Shown here: positions 51,947 through 61,655 of the stretch, piece after piece
Numbering within the stretch: the stretch's first letter is position 1
How the letters are laid out: the number at the start of each line of letters is the position of its first letter
Origin: Planctomycetota bacterium
GTDB taxonomy: Bacteria > Planctomycetota > UBA1135
DNA length: 64,000 nt
Assembly (NCBI GenBank): GCA_026421205.1
Contig: JAPKBM010000003.1
Span: forward strand, 1-64,000
Reading direction: 5' to 3'
The notes under the pieces: generated by a model
What the model saw: the letters and a program-made list of their open reading frames with translations, nothing else
The model's database searches: none
Told to the model about the DNA's origin: nothing
Made by a program: the position numbers and the translations under genes

Positions 51947-52057
51947 GATTTCATGGAGAAGAGAACAGTTTAGCGCTTTTTCAGACTCCCGTAAGTCCTT
52001 GTTTTTTCAAGGCTTCCACAGGAAGTTGCAATAAAAAGTCAAAAAAAGGAGGAGAAA

Positions 52058-52197
52058 GGTTGCTGACGGGCCGAATTAAAAGTTGCTGCATGGGTTCTCT
52101 TCCTTATCACCAGTGACTCGCAGGGGATGGCGATACCTGGCATGTAGCAAGGGGAAATGAAGGTCAGCGATCATTTACTTGGTCGCTGACTTTTTTT
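52058..52197 (+). ncRNA. orphan structured RNA candidate ending in an intrinsic terminator
   Basis: P1 GGTTGCTGAC/GTCAGCGATC, P2 TTGCTGCATG/CATGTAGCAA (10 bp each), no ORF, terminator at 3' end. Confidence 0.5.
52163..52197 (+). terminator. intrinsic terminator
   Basis: GTCAGCGA...TCGCTGAC stem followed by T7. Confidence 0.8.
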
Positions 52198-52240
52198 GTG
52201 CGGTAGGGTGCCTGCCCATGTCAGTGGGCAGCACCGCCAA

Positions 52241-54574
52241 TCAGGCCACCGGCTCTGGCATTGAGGCTTCGGCGAAACGAGCTTCACGGTCCGTTACAAA
52301 GCGCTGAATGCCGCTCCGCAGGCTTTCCGTGTCCAAATGGGCTTCGGCAATCACTTCTTCGCCGGAACCCCCAGTGCGCCAACGGTCATCCCAATCAGAA
52401 CCCATGGCGTAAACGTAGGAAGTTTTGTGGGAGGTCCACAGCCACATGTTTTGGCGTGCGCCATTGGTGATGAAAGTGCTGTTAAACCAATCCTCTTGGG
52501 TGATTAGCTGATTGCGCCATTCTTCTGGTTGGAGCATGAATAATTCATGACTGATGGCGGCAACCAATTTCACATTGGGCCCATTCTTGTCAAACCAGCC
52601 TTCGCGTATTAAACCTAAAAGGGAATTGGTGGAGGAGGTGCCACGTACAAAAATGCAACCCTCCTTCGGCCGAGACGGGTCATAGTCCCGAATAAGGGAA
52701 GCGCCCTTGGCGGCCTCCATGTAGCAACCCATGCCCAAAGCTTTGCGGTCTGGGATTTCTACCCCTGGACGAGTGAGATGCAAAGCGACAATCGGCGAAT
52801 TCGTGCTGAGGGCTGCCAATAAGCAGGGGCCTACCTCGTTGGGTTCCCAAGGGTGCAAGTCAATGACTTGGCCGCGCGGGAAAAACTGGGTGATACCGGG
52901 AGAAAAGACGCCGAAGTGAGTGCGCGAATCTTCAGCCGTTTCAGGACCTGAGTGTCCGGCCACCCAAATTACCTTGCCGTGCTTCAGTGGGCTGTCCTGA
53001 ACCAGTTGAGAGTAAAGCCGCATTGGGCCGTATTTCAGATAAGAAAATGAACCGTAAGTGGAGCAAGCGCCCCAATAACCGGCGAAGCTTTCTTTCGGGT
53101 TTTCGGAAAGGTTGGTAGAAGCAAGACCACAAACTAAACCGGCATTGCCAAATTCGGTAATGGTGGTTGGCAACAAGGAACCTTCAACGTTGTTGTTGCG
53201 GTCATACCAACCAAAGCCTTCGCTACCTTCCCAACCCTTGGCAAAGCCTGAGATGTTAGTGGAGTCAGCCAAATCAGCACTGGCGGCAATCACCAAAGGC
53301 CGGCCATACTTTTCTTTAGCTTTGGCGTTCATCCAAGCGCCAACTCGGGCCAAGCCGACTCGGTTCGGTTGGTTTTCACCGGGTGCAAAGAACAATTCCT
53401 TAGGCAAGTTTTCTGGATTGGTGAAGTCAGGGTCCTGACTTGGGTCGGCGCCGAAAGGTTTTGCTCCAGCAATGGTTTCAGGAACAGAATCGCCGATGGT
53501 CACCAACCGATCAGCAAGCCAAGTGCAATATTCTTCATCGTCCAGCAAGCTAAGGACGGCTTGGATGCCATCGGCGGTCTGCTGACGGAAGGCTTCGGCG
53601 GTGTCGGGCTTGGCTTCTCCTTGGCCGGGAATTTTGACACCGTAAGTGTCTGTGAATTCTTGTTTCGTTCGCCAATAAATTTCGGAGTTAGGCTTGTGGG
53701 CTGCGCCGTGAGACTTGAAGCCAGTAACGCCATAACCGCGGCCTTTGATGGTTTTGAACCAGGCACAACGGGGCTGGTCTACGTCGGAGCCGATGCAATC
53801 AAAAAGGGTTTCGGCAACTTGGCGGTAATCATGGCCGTTTTCGGTTCCTTTGGTATAAAAACCGTAAGAGTCAAACCATTCCTGGGGGTTTCCGTAAACC
53901 ATGGAGGAGTAAGCGCGGGAATCAATGCCGTTGTCGTTCCAATCCAGCAAGTAGTTCAAGTTAGACAATCCCAAGCCCCATGAAGTGTGTTTGGTTTCAT
54001 GGTTGGCTCCAGCAGTGTGTCCACCCTCACCTTCCACGGCAAAGACTTTGACTTCTTCGGCTCCGGCCAACTTCAAGGCCAAGGCGATACCGGCTGCGGC
54101 AGGAGCACCGTGGCCACTGGGTCCGGTGTTTGCTTTAAGGAACAAGGTTTTTCCTTCGGACTCCGCGTGACCTGGCAGACCGCCATGTTTGCGTAATTCC
54201 AGCAAATCTTCCCAAACCAATTGGCGCTCTAGACCACCGGGAACGACGTACTTTTCATCGCCGGTTTTCGCATGCATGCGGCGCAGGGCTTCGTTGTAAA
54301 TGGCAAGCAAGGCGTAAATGGCTGGCACGGTATGACCGGCCACCAAAACAAATTTGTCGCCCCAGGCTTTTTCTGGGTGGCGGATATCCCAGCGCATCGC
54401 TCCGGACAAAGTGAGCGCCACGAAAGTGGGAATTTTGGAGCGGGAACCACCGGGATGGCCGCTCTGGCGGAGGTTGAGCATTAGGTCGATCAGTTGATCG
54501 GCCATGGCTCCAGTTTTCTCCCAATAGGGGAGGTCAGAGCGAAGAGATTCCAGGTTAGGGGTGTTTCTGGCCAT
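52241..54574 (-). CDS. divergent transketolase-family TPP-dependent enzyme
   Basis: HPGGSRSKIP, FAVEGEGGHTAGANHETKHTS..LLDWNDNGID (TPP region), ITEFGNAGLVCGLA. Confidence 0.8.
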   Translation of the reverse strand: MARNTPNLESLRSDLPYWEKTGAMADQLIDLMLNLRQSGHPGGSRSKIPTFVALTLSGAMRWDIRHPEKAWGDKFVLVAGHTVPAIYALLAIYNEALRRMHAKTGDEKYVVPGGLERQLVWEDLLELRKHGGLPGHAESEGKTLFLKANTGPSGHGAPAAAGIALALKLAGAEEVKVFAVEGEGGHTAGANHETKHTSWGLGLSNLNYLLDWNDNGIDSRAYSSMVYGNPQEWFDSYGFYTKGTENGHDYRQVAETLFDCIGSDVDQPRCAWFKTIKGRGYGVTGFKSHGAAHKPNSEIYWRTKQEFTDTYGVKIPGQGEAKPDTAEAFRQQTADGIQAVLSLLDDEEYCTWLADRLVTIGDSVPETIAGAKPFGADPSQDPDFTNPENLPKELFFAPGENQPNRVGLARVGAWMNAKAKEKYGRPLVIAASADLADSTNISGFAKGWEGSEGFGWYDRNNNVEGSLLPTTITEFGNAGLVCGLASTNLSENPKESFAGYWGACSTYGSFSYLKYGPMRLYSQLVQDSPLKHGKVIWVAGHSGPETAEDSRTHFGVFSPGITQFFPRGQVIDLHPWEPNEVGPCLLAALSTNSPIVALHLTRPGVEIPDRKALGMGCYMEAAKGASLIRDYDPSRPKEGCIFVRGTSSTNSLLGLIREGWFDKNGPNVKLVAAISHELFMLQPEEWRNQLITQEDWFNSTFITNGARQNMWLWTSHKTSYVYAMGSDWDDRWRTGGSGEEVIAEAHLDTESLRSGIQRFVTDREARFAEASMPEPVA

Positions 54575-54621
54575 ACGGGATTGTACTCCTGCCAGTAAGA
54601 AAAAAGGTCAGGAACTGCGGT

Positions 54622-55935
54622 CTAGAAAATGGGGGGAAGGCCCACTGCATGGCGTTCAAACCCGTGTTCCTTTAACGCGGGAATGGACAAAATGTTGCGT
54701 CCATCAAAGAAGAGTTTTCGCTTCATTGACGCAGCCAATCGAGCAAAGTCAGGGTTGCGGTATTCGTTCCACTCAGTGCACAAAATGACCGCATCGGTGC
54801 CGTCGGCCACTTCATACATGTTCTCTAAATAGGCATCAATGTTACTTCCAATGATCTCCTGACCCGTTTTGAGGGCTTCCGGGTCACAGGCTTTGATTGT
54901 GGCGCCTCGTACTTTGAGCTCCCGTGCAATGGTGATGGCCGGCGCTTCTCGCATGTCGTCCGTCTTCGGCTTGAAGGCAAGGCCCCAAAGTCCAAAGGTT
55001 CGACCAGAAAGGTTTTCGCCGAAGATGTCTACAACCTTTTCAACCATGAGGCCTTTTTGGTTTTCATTCACTGCTTCGACTGCTTCCAATATTTGGAAGG
55101 TATAGCCATTTTCCTTTGCTGTATGCATGATGGCTTTAACGTCTTTAGGGAAGCAAGATCCGCCATAACCGATGCCCGGGTAGAGAAAAGGCCTGCCGAT
55201 GCGTGCGTCTGAGCCAATCCCGCGGCGGACATTGGAGACGTCGGCATTCACTTTGTCACAAATCCGTGCAATTTCATTCATGAAAGAAATTCGGGTCGCC
55301 AACATGGCGTTAGCTGCATACTTGGTCATTTCTGCACTTGTGGGGTCCATGCGAATAATGGGCGCACCATTTCGAACGAAAGGTGCATACAGTTGATCCA
55401 TGAGATTGAAGTCTTCCTCCAGCTCTGCGCCGATGACGACGCGGTCCGGTTTGAGGAAATCATCAATGGCCGCACCCTCTTTTAGGAATTCTGGATTTGA
55501 GCAAACCGAAATGTCATGTTCACTGGCTGCATTGGCAATTTCTTTGACTTTGGCAGCGGTGCCGACGGGGACGGTGGACTTATCCACAATCAGTTTGGGC
55601 CCGTTTGCGTGGCGCCCGATGTCTTCCGCAACTTTAAAGACAGCGGTTAAGTCGGCACCACCATCTTTTCCAGGTGGGGTTCCTACAGCAATGAAAACGA
55701 TGCGTGCTGCGTGAACGGCTTCCGCCAGATTCGTGGTGAATTGCAGTCGCCCGTCTTTGTGGTTGGATAAAACCAATTCCGAGAGCCCCGGTTCAAAGAT
55801 AGGAATTTCTCCTTGCTTGAGGCGGCTGATTTTTTCTTCATCGATATCAACGCATTCCACTTGATTGCCCATTTCGGCAAAGCAAGTTCCAGCGACAAGA
55901 CCAACGTACCCAGTTCCGACGACGGCAATTTTCAT
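54622..55935 (-). CDS. ugd: UDP-glucose 6-dehydrogenase
   Basis: MKIAVVGTGYVGLVAGTCFAEMG; GYGGSCFPKDVKA; GLWGLAFKPKTDDMREAP. Confidence 0.95.
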   Translation of the reverse strand: MKIAVVGTGYVGLVAGTCFAEMGNQVECVDIDEEKISRLKQGEIPIFEPGLSELVLSNHKDGRLQFTTNLAEAVHAARIVFIAVGTPPGKDGGADLTAVFKVAEDIGRHANGPKLIVDKSTVPVGTAAKVKEIANAASEHDISVCSNPEFLKEGAAIDDFLKPDRVVIGAELEEDFNLMDQLYAPFVRNGAPIIRMDPTSAEMTKYAANAMLATRISFMNEIARICDKVNADVSNVRRGIGSDARIGRPFLYPGIGYGGSCFPKDVKAIMHTAKENGYTFQILEAVEAVNENQKGLMVEKVVDIFGENLSGRTFGLWGLAFKPKTDDMREAPAITIARELKVRGATIKACDPEALKTGQEIIGSNIDAYLENMYEVADGTDAVILCTEWNEYRNPDFARLAASMKRKLFFDGRNILSIPALKEHGFERHAVGLPPIF

Positions 55936-55996
55936 GGTGGGGGATTTTAGGGGTTTCGAGGAAAGGTTTCAGGGATTTCAGTCAAGCGAAGAACCT

Positions 55997-57442
55997 CTAA
56001 CCATCTATATACCCCAATTCTGCAAGCTTGCGCTTCATTTCTGGATCCTCGGTCATGGGGGCAGCCTGCCCCGCAGTGGTTTCGGCGGCCCGGAATGCGG
56101 CACTGGCTTTGCTGGATACCGCAGTCTCATTGGGGGAACTCATGTATGCCGGGTCATTTTCCTCCGGGTCTTTCGTCAAATCCCACGCGGAAAACGTTTG
56201 CTGACGTGTATCCCAAAGCACCTTATTTTGGGCCTCTCGCCAGCCTCGGAGATCTAATTTTTGGCCGGGGTGAAGGAGGTCCATCTGGATTTCATGAGAA
56301 CCACCGGACAAAAGGAGGGGGAGGGCACTGCGCCCGCTACGCTCCGTCCAAGCCGTAAGTTCAGCAAGATCCAAAAGGGTGGGGCCGACGTCATAGTTGG
56401 CCACTGAACCGGCCACACGCTGCGCCGGTTCCAAGAGGCCCGGCGCGCGCAAGACCATGGGAACATGCGTTACTTCTTCATAAAGCGTGCGATGGTGATA
56501 ATACTGACCATGTTCGCCGAAGTGATCCCCATGATCGGAAACAATGGCGATGATGACGTCATTATCTAAGCCCCATTGAACAAGTTGATCAAAGAGGCGC
56601 GCGATTTGATCATCCGTGTATCGAATTTCCGCATTGTAGAGTGCCTTCAAACGAAGGATTTCTTCGGGGGTGTACTCCCGGGGAAGCCGCGGGGTGAACG
56701 TCGCTCCTAGTTTTAGGTCGGCGTCGGAGAAGTCAGGGAGGAAGAGGCGGTTGTAATCATCGGGTGCCTGGTAGTTGTAGTGTGGGTCCCAGAAATGCAG
56801 GAAGAGAAAAAATGGGGTGTCTTTGCGATCATCTTTTTCTAGCCATTGCAAAGCATGGTCGACGACGTGGGGCGCATTTTCTTTGTCCGTGTCTGCGACA
56901 TCGTGAAATTCTTTGATTTCTGGCGACCCCACATTCATCATGGCATCGGTGGCTTCTTTAGAATTTAAATAGGGAGCTGCCGCAACATAAGTATCAAATC
57001 CTGGATAGTAGCCCCAACTTGGATGGAGGAAGGGCGCACTGTAAAACGCGGCAGTTTGATAACCAGCGCTTTTAAACTTTCCTGCAATATTTTCCGTGTC
57101 CGCAGGTAAACGAAAGCGTCGTGCACGCACGCCATGTTCCATGGGATGCATCGCCGTCAAAATACTGATGTGGCTGGGTAAAGTCCAAGGTGCGGATGCC
57201 GAGCAGTTTTCAAAGACCACGCCTTCATCGGCCATTTTTTGTAGAAAAGGCGTCGTCTTCTCCTGCGTAAACTGTGCCGTATGCCCGTAAGGCGTGCAAT
57301 GGTCCGCCCTCAGCGAGTCAATGGAAATCAAAATGACCGGCCGTTGGTTCCCAGCATTGGCTTGCCCGCAAGATAGCGCGCCAATCAAAAGAACGGTGCC
57401 AACACATCGCCGTGTCCAATGGAGTAGAGGTTTAGTGGTCAT
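55997..57442 (-). CDS. sulfatase-family hydrolase, secreted
   Basis: VILISIDSLRADHCTPYGH; SAPWTLPSHISILT; VSDHGDHFGEHGQYYHH. Confidence 0.85.
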   Translation of the reverse strand: MTTKPLLHWTRRCVGTVLLIGALSCGQANAGNQRPVILISIDSLRADHCTPYGHTAQFTQEKTTPFLQKMADEGVVFENCSASAPWTLPSHISILTAMHPMEHGVRARRFRLPADTENIAGKFKSAGYQTAAFYSAPFLHPSWGYYPGFDTYVAAAPYLNSKEATDAMMNVGSPEIKEFHDVADTDKENAPHVVDHALQWLEKDDRKDTPFFLFLHFWDPHYNYQAPDDYNRLFLPDFSDADLKLGATFTPRLPREYTPEEILRLKALYNAEIRYTDDQIARLFDQLVQWGLDNDVIIAIVSDHGDHFGEHGQYYHHRTLYEEVTHVPMVLRAPGLLEPAQRVAGSVANYDVGPTLLDLAELTAWTERSGRSALPLLLSGGSHEIQMDLLHPGQKLDLRGWREAQNKVLWDTRQQTFSAWDLTKDPEENDPAYMSSPNETAVSSKASAAFRAAETTAGQAAPMTEDPEMKRKLAELGYIDG

Positions 57443-58937
57443 TTTTAACAGTAAATCCTAGCCCAACGAGCATGGCCGCAGGGCCAATAAGATGGAGCAT
57501 GAGTCGGTCGGGGATTCCTTTTTCTAAGAGGAGAGGGAGGTACCAAGGAGTAACCAGAAGGATCAACGCATAAAGGCTAAGTCCACCAACAACAAGAAGC
57601 GCCAGCCAGGTTTGTTCTTTATTCTGTTTCCACAGGCGCCAGGGGAGTGCAAAAAAAACAAGAATCCAAAGCAGTCCCCAACTGAAGATGTCGAAAAACT
57701 CACGTACGAAGGCTTGCAATAATTGCATGGGGCGCGCGGGAATTTCAGCCAATAATTCTTGCGCCGTCACTTGACCCGCAATCACCTTGGGGGAAAGTTC
57801 CACAAGCTCTTCTCCACCAGTAAGAAAGTGTGTGATGCGTTCTACGGAGATTTGACTGCTATAGTTTTCGTCAATCGCGGGGAGTTCAGCGCGCAAAAGA
57901 AGCCAAGGGAGAATGCTCAAGATGCTGACGCCAATGGCAAGCCAACTGACACCCAGGACTTTTCCTCTATCGCGTTTGGGGCATAGAGTTCCTGCCAATA
58001 TTCCAGCAAGAATGAAAACGCCAAGCAAGGCGAGGCCCTCATTTTTCATCATGACCATTCCGGCAAGAGCCAGGCCGCTCAAAACCCCAAGGCGTCGGCA
58101 ATGCTCCCAACGTGCGCGCAGAAAAAGCGCACATGCCAGCGTCAACATGGCGGCCGTGGGCAAGTCCGCGCCGGCACCGAGGGTCATTGTGTTTCCAAGA
58201 CCGGCCTCTTGCAGGTCAGAGAATCCGTCGGCGAACAGGTGGCGAAAATAGAGGATGGGGGTGCACGCGGCGAGGAGTGCTCCATGCCCAGCGGCTTTTA
58301 GGGAATAGCGTCGGAGGCCGAAGAAAACTGCGCCGGGGAGGCAGAGTGCCCAAAGCGCAAGAGGCCATTGGACCCAGCGATCACTCCAGGTTGCGCCGAA
58401 AGACGAAAATGCCTCAAGAATGGGGATGCCTAGGGGGTAATTGGGGTGAGTCACCATGCGCCCGAATTCCATGGGCATGCCGTCCTGGGTCATCATCCCC
58501 GTGAGGGCTTCCACTTGTGGCGAGCCTTCAAAGTGCAGAACTTTCCCCTTGTAGGCAAAATGCAAAAGAGGGTCAAACTCGTTGATAGGCAGGGAGAGGG
58601 TGACCGCAAGGGATAATACGCCCAAAGTGATAAGCAAGATTTTCTGCCATGGGAGGAGTCCGGTTGTTGTGTACGCCGACGTGCTCTCCCATTGCCTCCG
58701 GGAGGAAACCCAAAGCACAACCAAGCTACCACTTCCAAGGGACACGAATGCAAATTGAATGGGGATGCCGACGGCCAAAAATGCCGTGCCCACGACGGTC
58801 CAGACGGCGGCGCCCAAAAGAAAGCTGACGGAGAATGATTCCCATCGAGAACGCGGTGCTGTGGAGGTCAAGGGGAGGAGTGCTTCTCCACAAGCCCAAA
58901 GAAGCAAAACCAAACTGAGCCCCATGAAGAAGTTCAT
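57432..58937 (-). CDS. polytopic membrane protein, possible GT-C-like glycosyltransferase
   Basis: Multiple TM helices; INEFDPLLHFAYKGKVLHFEG loop; overlaps sulfatase start. Confidence 0.6.
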   Translation of the reverse strand: MNFFMGLSLVLLLWACGEALLPLTSTAPRSRWESFSVSFLLGAAVWTVVGTAFLAVGIPIQFAFVSLGSGSLVVLWVSSRRQWESTSAYTTTGLLPWQKILLITLGVLSLAVTLSLPINEFDPLLHFAYKGKVLHFEGSPQVEALTGMMTQDGMPMEFGRMVTHPNYPLGIPILEAFSSFGATWSDRWVQWPLALWALCLPGAVFFGLRRYSLKAAGHGALLAACTPILYFRHLFADGFSDLQEAGLGNTMTLGAGADLPTAAMLTLACALFLRARWEHCRRLGVLSGLALAGMVMMKNEGLALLGVFILAGILAGTLCPKRDRGKVLGVSWLAIGVSILSILPWLLLRAELPAIDENYSSQISVERITHFLTGGEELVELSPKVIAGQVTAQELLAEIPARPMQLLQAFVREFFDIFSWGLLWILVFFALPWRLWKQNKEQTWLALLVVGGLSLYALILLVTPWYLPLLLEKGIPDRLMLHLIGPAAMLVGLGFTVKNDH

Positions 58938-59971
58938 CGCAGGTCCTCCACAGGAATGCACTCCCAGTCCGTGGCGCGGAAATCAGAATTGTGCGAGAAA
59001 AAAAGGATGTGCGTGATGGATTTATTTTGCACAAAGTTGCGTTCGGCTTCGTGCAATAACCGGGCTGGGCCGATGCCAGGCATCCCGCTGAAATCTCGCA
59101 GGTTTGGCCCCCAACGTTGAAGGCGTTTCCAAGGTTTCTTTTTGTTGTAACTTAAAACCCAGTCTCGGTATTGACCGCTTGTGCCACTGGCCAGATCAGG
59201 CCTCCAAAGGTACAAATGGCGCGGGGCAAGTTGATAGTTCAAATGCAGGAACCAACGAGCGCGACCGCTGGTGGTGGCCAGGCGGGAAACGGGAAGAAGA
59301 AGGAGGCGGGCGTCGGCTGGAAGCTTTTCCTGGAGGTGCTCGACGTAGGTTTGGAAGTCCCCATCCAACCAAGGGGGGCCGGCAGGTTTTGCAAAAGAGA
59401 GATAGAACAGCCCAGCGGCGTCGGCGGCGAGAGAGTTGAGAAACTCACGGCCGTCAAGAACCATGCGTCCTTGGAGGGCGGCGGCCAAATCGGTCATGGC
59501 AACGGCGGAGTACATGAGGCGCTCTGTAATGAGGGCGACCGCATGGGCTCCTTGTGCGGCCTGAAGGGGGTTGTTGAAAATAGAAACTGCGTCACCTAAG
59601 AGGCGGCGCGCGTCTTCTTGATGAGGGGTCGCCACGCGGATTTGAATGCCTTCTTCCTGCCACAGGCGGGCCATGATGATGCCCGGGTCTTGTTCGGAAA
59701 GAGCGGTGGCTTCAGGGTTTTCGGCTAATCCCCAGAGCGTGAGGACCCTGCCTTGCACACCGACCGGCGTTTGCTTCCACGTTTCCACCAAATATTCCAC
59801 GGCGTCGGCTGGCTCAAAGGTGGCTCGGGCGTAAAGATCGCGGTTTGCCGTGAAGCCTTGGCCCGCAGCATTCAAGAAAGCCATGACAAGGTAAAGGATC
59901 ACGCCGACCGCGCCCAATAGATGGATGCGGAAGAGGCCGTTGCGCACGGGGGTGAGTAGAGAAATCCCCAT
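58934..59971 (-). CDS. membrane-anchored protein containing UDP-glucose dehydrogenase C-terminal-like domain
   Basis: N-terminal TM; GRVLTLWGLAENPEATALSEQDPGIIMARLWQEEGIQIRVATPHQEDARRLLG...VLDGREFLNS aligns by eye to Ugd C-terminal domain. Confidence 0.6.
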   Translation of the reverse strand: MGISLLTPVRNGLFRIHLLGAVGVILYLVMAFLNAAGQGFTANRDLYARATFEPADAVEYLVETWKQTPVGVQGRVLTLWGLAENPEATALSEQDPGIIMARLWQEEGIQIRVATPHQEDARRLLGDAVSIFNNPLQAAQGAHAVALITERLMYSAVAMTDLAAALQGRMVLDGREFLNSLAADAAGLFYLSFAKPAGPPWLDGDFQTYVEHLQEKLPADARLLLLPVSRLATTSGRARWFLHLNYQLAPRHLYLWRPDLASGTSGQYRDWVLSYNKKKPWKRLQRWGPNLRDFSGMPGIGPARLLHEAERNFVQNKSITHILFFSHNSDFRATDWECIPVEDLR

Positions 59972-59996
59972 GGGTTGAGGGTAGCCTTACCACCCC

Positions 59997-61655
59997 ATGG
60001 AGACCAAGGCGCCCCTTCGCCCTCGTTTCATCCTCCTCGCTCTCGGGTTGGGTGCCGTCCCCGGTTTGGCCTCCGCCGCGCTTGGCCAGGACATTTTGCA
60101 ACCATGGGATCTTGGATTGAGTGCCGTCATTTTGTTGGCCGCACTTCTCTTGGCATCCAACCGTTTATCGCCCGCGTTTCAGGCAGCCGAAATCCGCATC
60201 CCGTTTTTTCTGGTGTTTATCATCGCGCTTGTCCCGACGGCTTTTTTAGATTTAGTTTCCATTGCAACGGTGACAAATGATGAACGCGCCTACTTAATGC
60301 AAGCTGAATTATTCACCGACGGTGAACTGTCGGAGCCTTTGGCTTCTTCTCCAGCATCGGCTTGGGCACTCAATCGCCGTCAAGTATTAGAAATACCACC
60401 AAGGAAAACGGCCGAAGGCTTTCAGGCAGGGAAGCGCTATCCGAAATATTCCCCTGGCACAGGGCTAGGGCTCGTCCCTGGGACATTCCTTGGCTGGCCT
60501 TGGCTTTCCGTGGCTTTGATGGCAGTTTTTGACCTGTTGCTTTTAGCAGCAATCGGCAAAAAACTTTCCTTAGGTCATCGCACGCTAGCTCCACTTCTTC
60601 TTGCTACTTCGCCTTTTTTCCTTTTAGTGCACACTTCGTTTCAGTCCGAAGTCTTCACTCTTCCAGCGGCACTTTTGGGCTGGCTTGCTTTACTGCACAC
60701 ACGGTCGCCCCATGCATCCAAGGTCTGGCCACTTCTTTTGGGTGCCAGTGCGGGTTGGATTTTCCTTTGCCGTCCACTGACGGGTGTACTTTTTGCGTTT
60801 GCGGCTTTGCCAGGTTTATGGGTGGGTCCACAGGCTTCCAAATTACGGGGAACTGCGGGCGCTATTTTGGGTGGCCTTCCTTTTCTGGCACTTGCACTGG
60901 CTTACAACGTCGCGCAAACAGGAGATTTTTTCTTAAGCCCCTATGAGGTGTATGCGGAAATTCACGGCCCTTGGAATGCCGACGGAACCCCCAGGGACGT
61001 TTACGGAAATGGAGATGTTTGGGGAGGACTCCTTCGGCAAATGGGTCGTTGGTCGGTGACATTCTTTAGCATGCTTGGCGGAATTGGACTTGGTCTTTGG
61101 GGCCTTTGGCGACATCGCCGCGTTGACGGTGGAAGTGGTTTTTCTTTTGCACTTCTTCTTCCGGTGGCCTATGCGTTTCATTGGTATCCCGGTCATTGGG
61201 GCTACTTGGGGCCACTTTATGCCTTTGAGAGTTTGGGCGTACTCCTTGTGGGTGCCTTATTGCTTTTGGCCGACGCTCCCCCTGTGTGGCGTCGATCTTT
61301 GATTTTAACTTCCGTTTCTTTTGGTTTGATTTTCTTTAATCTGCGCCTTCCGGCGTTGACCATGCAGCAGATGCATCGCTCTGCTCCAGAACGCGCTGCG
61401 AAAGTAGCAGAGACAGGATCTGTCGTCTTACTTCCTTGGGTGAATCAACCGGCACTCAGAGAAAAAGGGGTGAAACTGTCCACCCCAGACCGGCCTCCTT
61501 TTTCCGACCAACGTGTGGTTATTATTCGAGAGAATCCAACTCCGGAAGCAACCCGCAAGGCTTTGGTGGAACTTGGCTTGCAGGACCGAAAGGTCTACCG
61601 ATTTGTGCCAGATAGCACGTCGTCAGGGAGTTTGACGGAAATTGACATTCCTTGA
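59997..61655 (+). CDS. polytopic membrane protein, GT39-like glycosyltransferase candidate
   Basis: Many TM segments; TNDERAYLMQAELF early acidic loop; PKYSPGTGLGLVPG. Confidence 0.65.
   Translation: METKAPLRPRFILLALGLGAVPGLASAALGQDILQPWDLGLSAVILLAALLLASNRLSPAFQAAEIRIPFFLVFIIALVPTAFLDLVSIATVTNDERAYLMQAELFTDGELSEPLASSPASAWALNRRQVLEIPPRKTAEGFQAGKRYPKYSPGTGLGLVPGTFLGWPWLSVALMAVFDLLLLAAIGKKLSLGHRTLAPLLLATSPFFLLVHTSFQSEVFTLPAALLGWLALLHTRSPHASKVWPLLLGASAGWIFLCRPLTGVLFAFAALPGLWVGPQASKLRGTAGAILGGLPFLALALAYNVAQTGDFFLSPYEVYAEIHGPWNADGTPRDVYGNGDVWGGLLRQMGRWSVTFFSMLGGIGLGLWGLWRHRRVDGGSGFSFALLLPVAYAFHWYPGHWGYLGPLYAFESLGVLLVGALLLLADAPPVWRRSLILTSVSFGLIFFNLRLPALTMQQMHRSAPERAAKVAETGSVVLLPWVNQPALREKGVKLSTPDRPPFSDQRVVIIRENPTPEATRKALVELGLQDRKVYRFVPDSTSSGSLTEIDIP

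Noticed and set aside
52058-52197. SRP RNA, tmRNA or RNase P as identity of the intergenic RNA
   Set aside because: Lacks the SRP apical GGAAGG..AGCA motif, a tRNA-like end, and the RNase P GAGGAAAGTC core.
52241-54574. Phosphoketolase annotation
   Set aside because: N-terminal and TPP-region pattern follows transketolase order; phosphoketolase signatures were not recognised.
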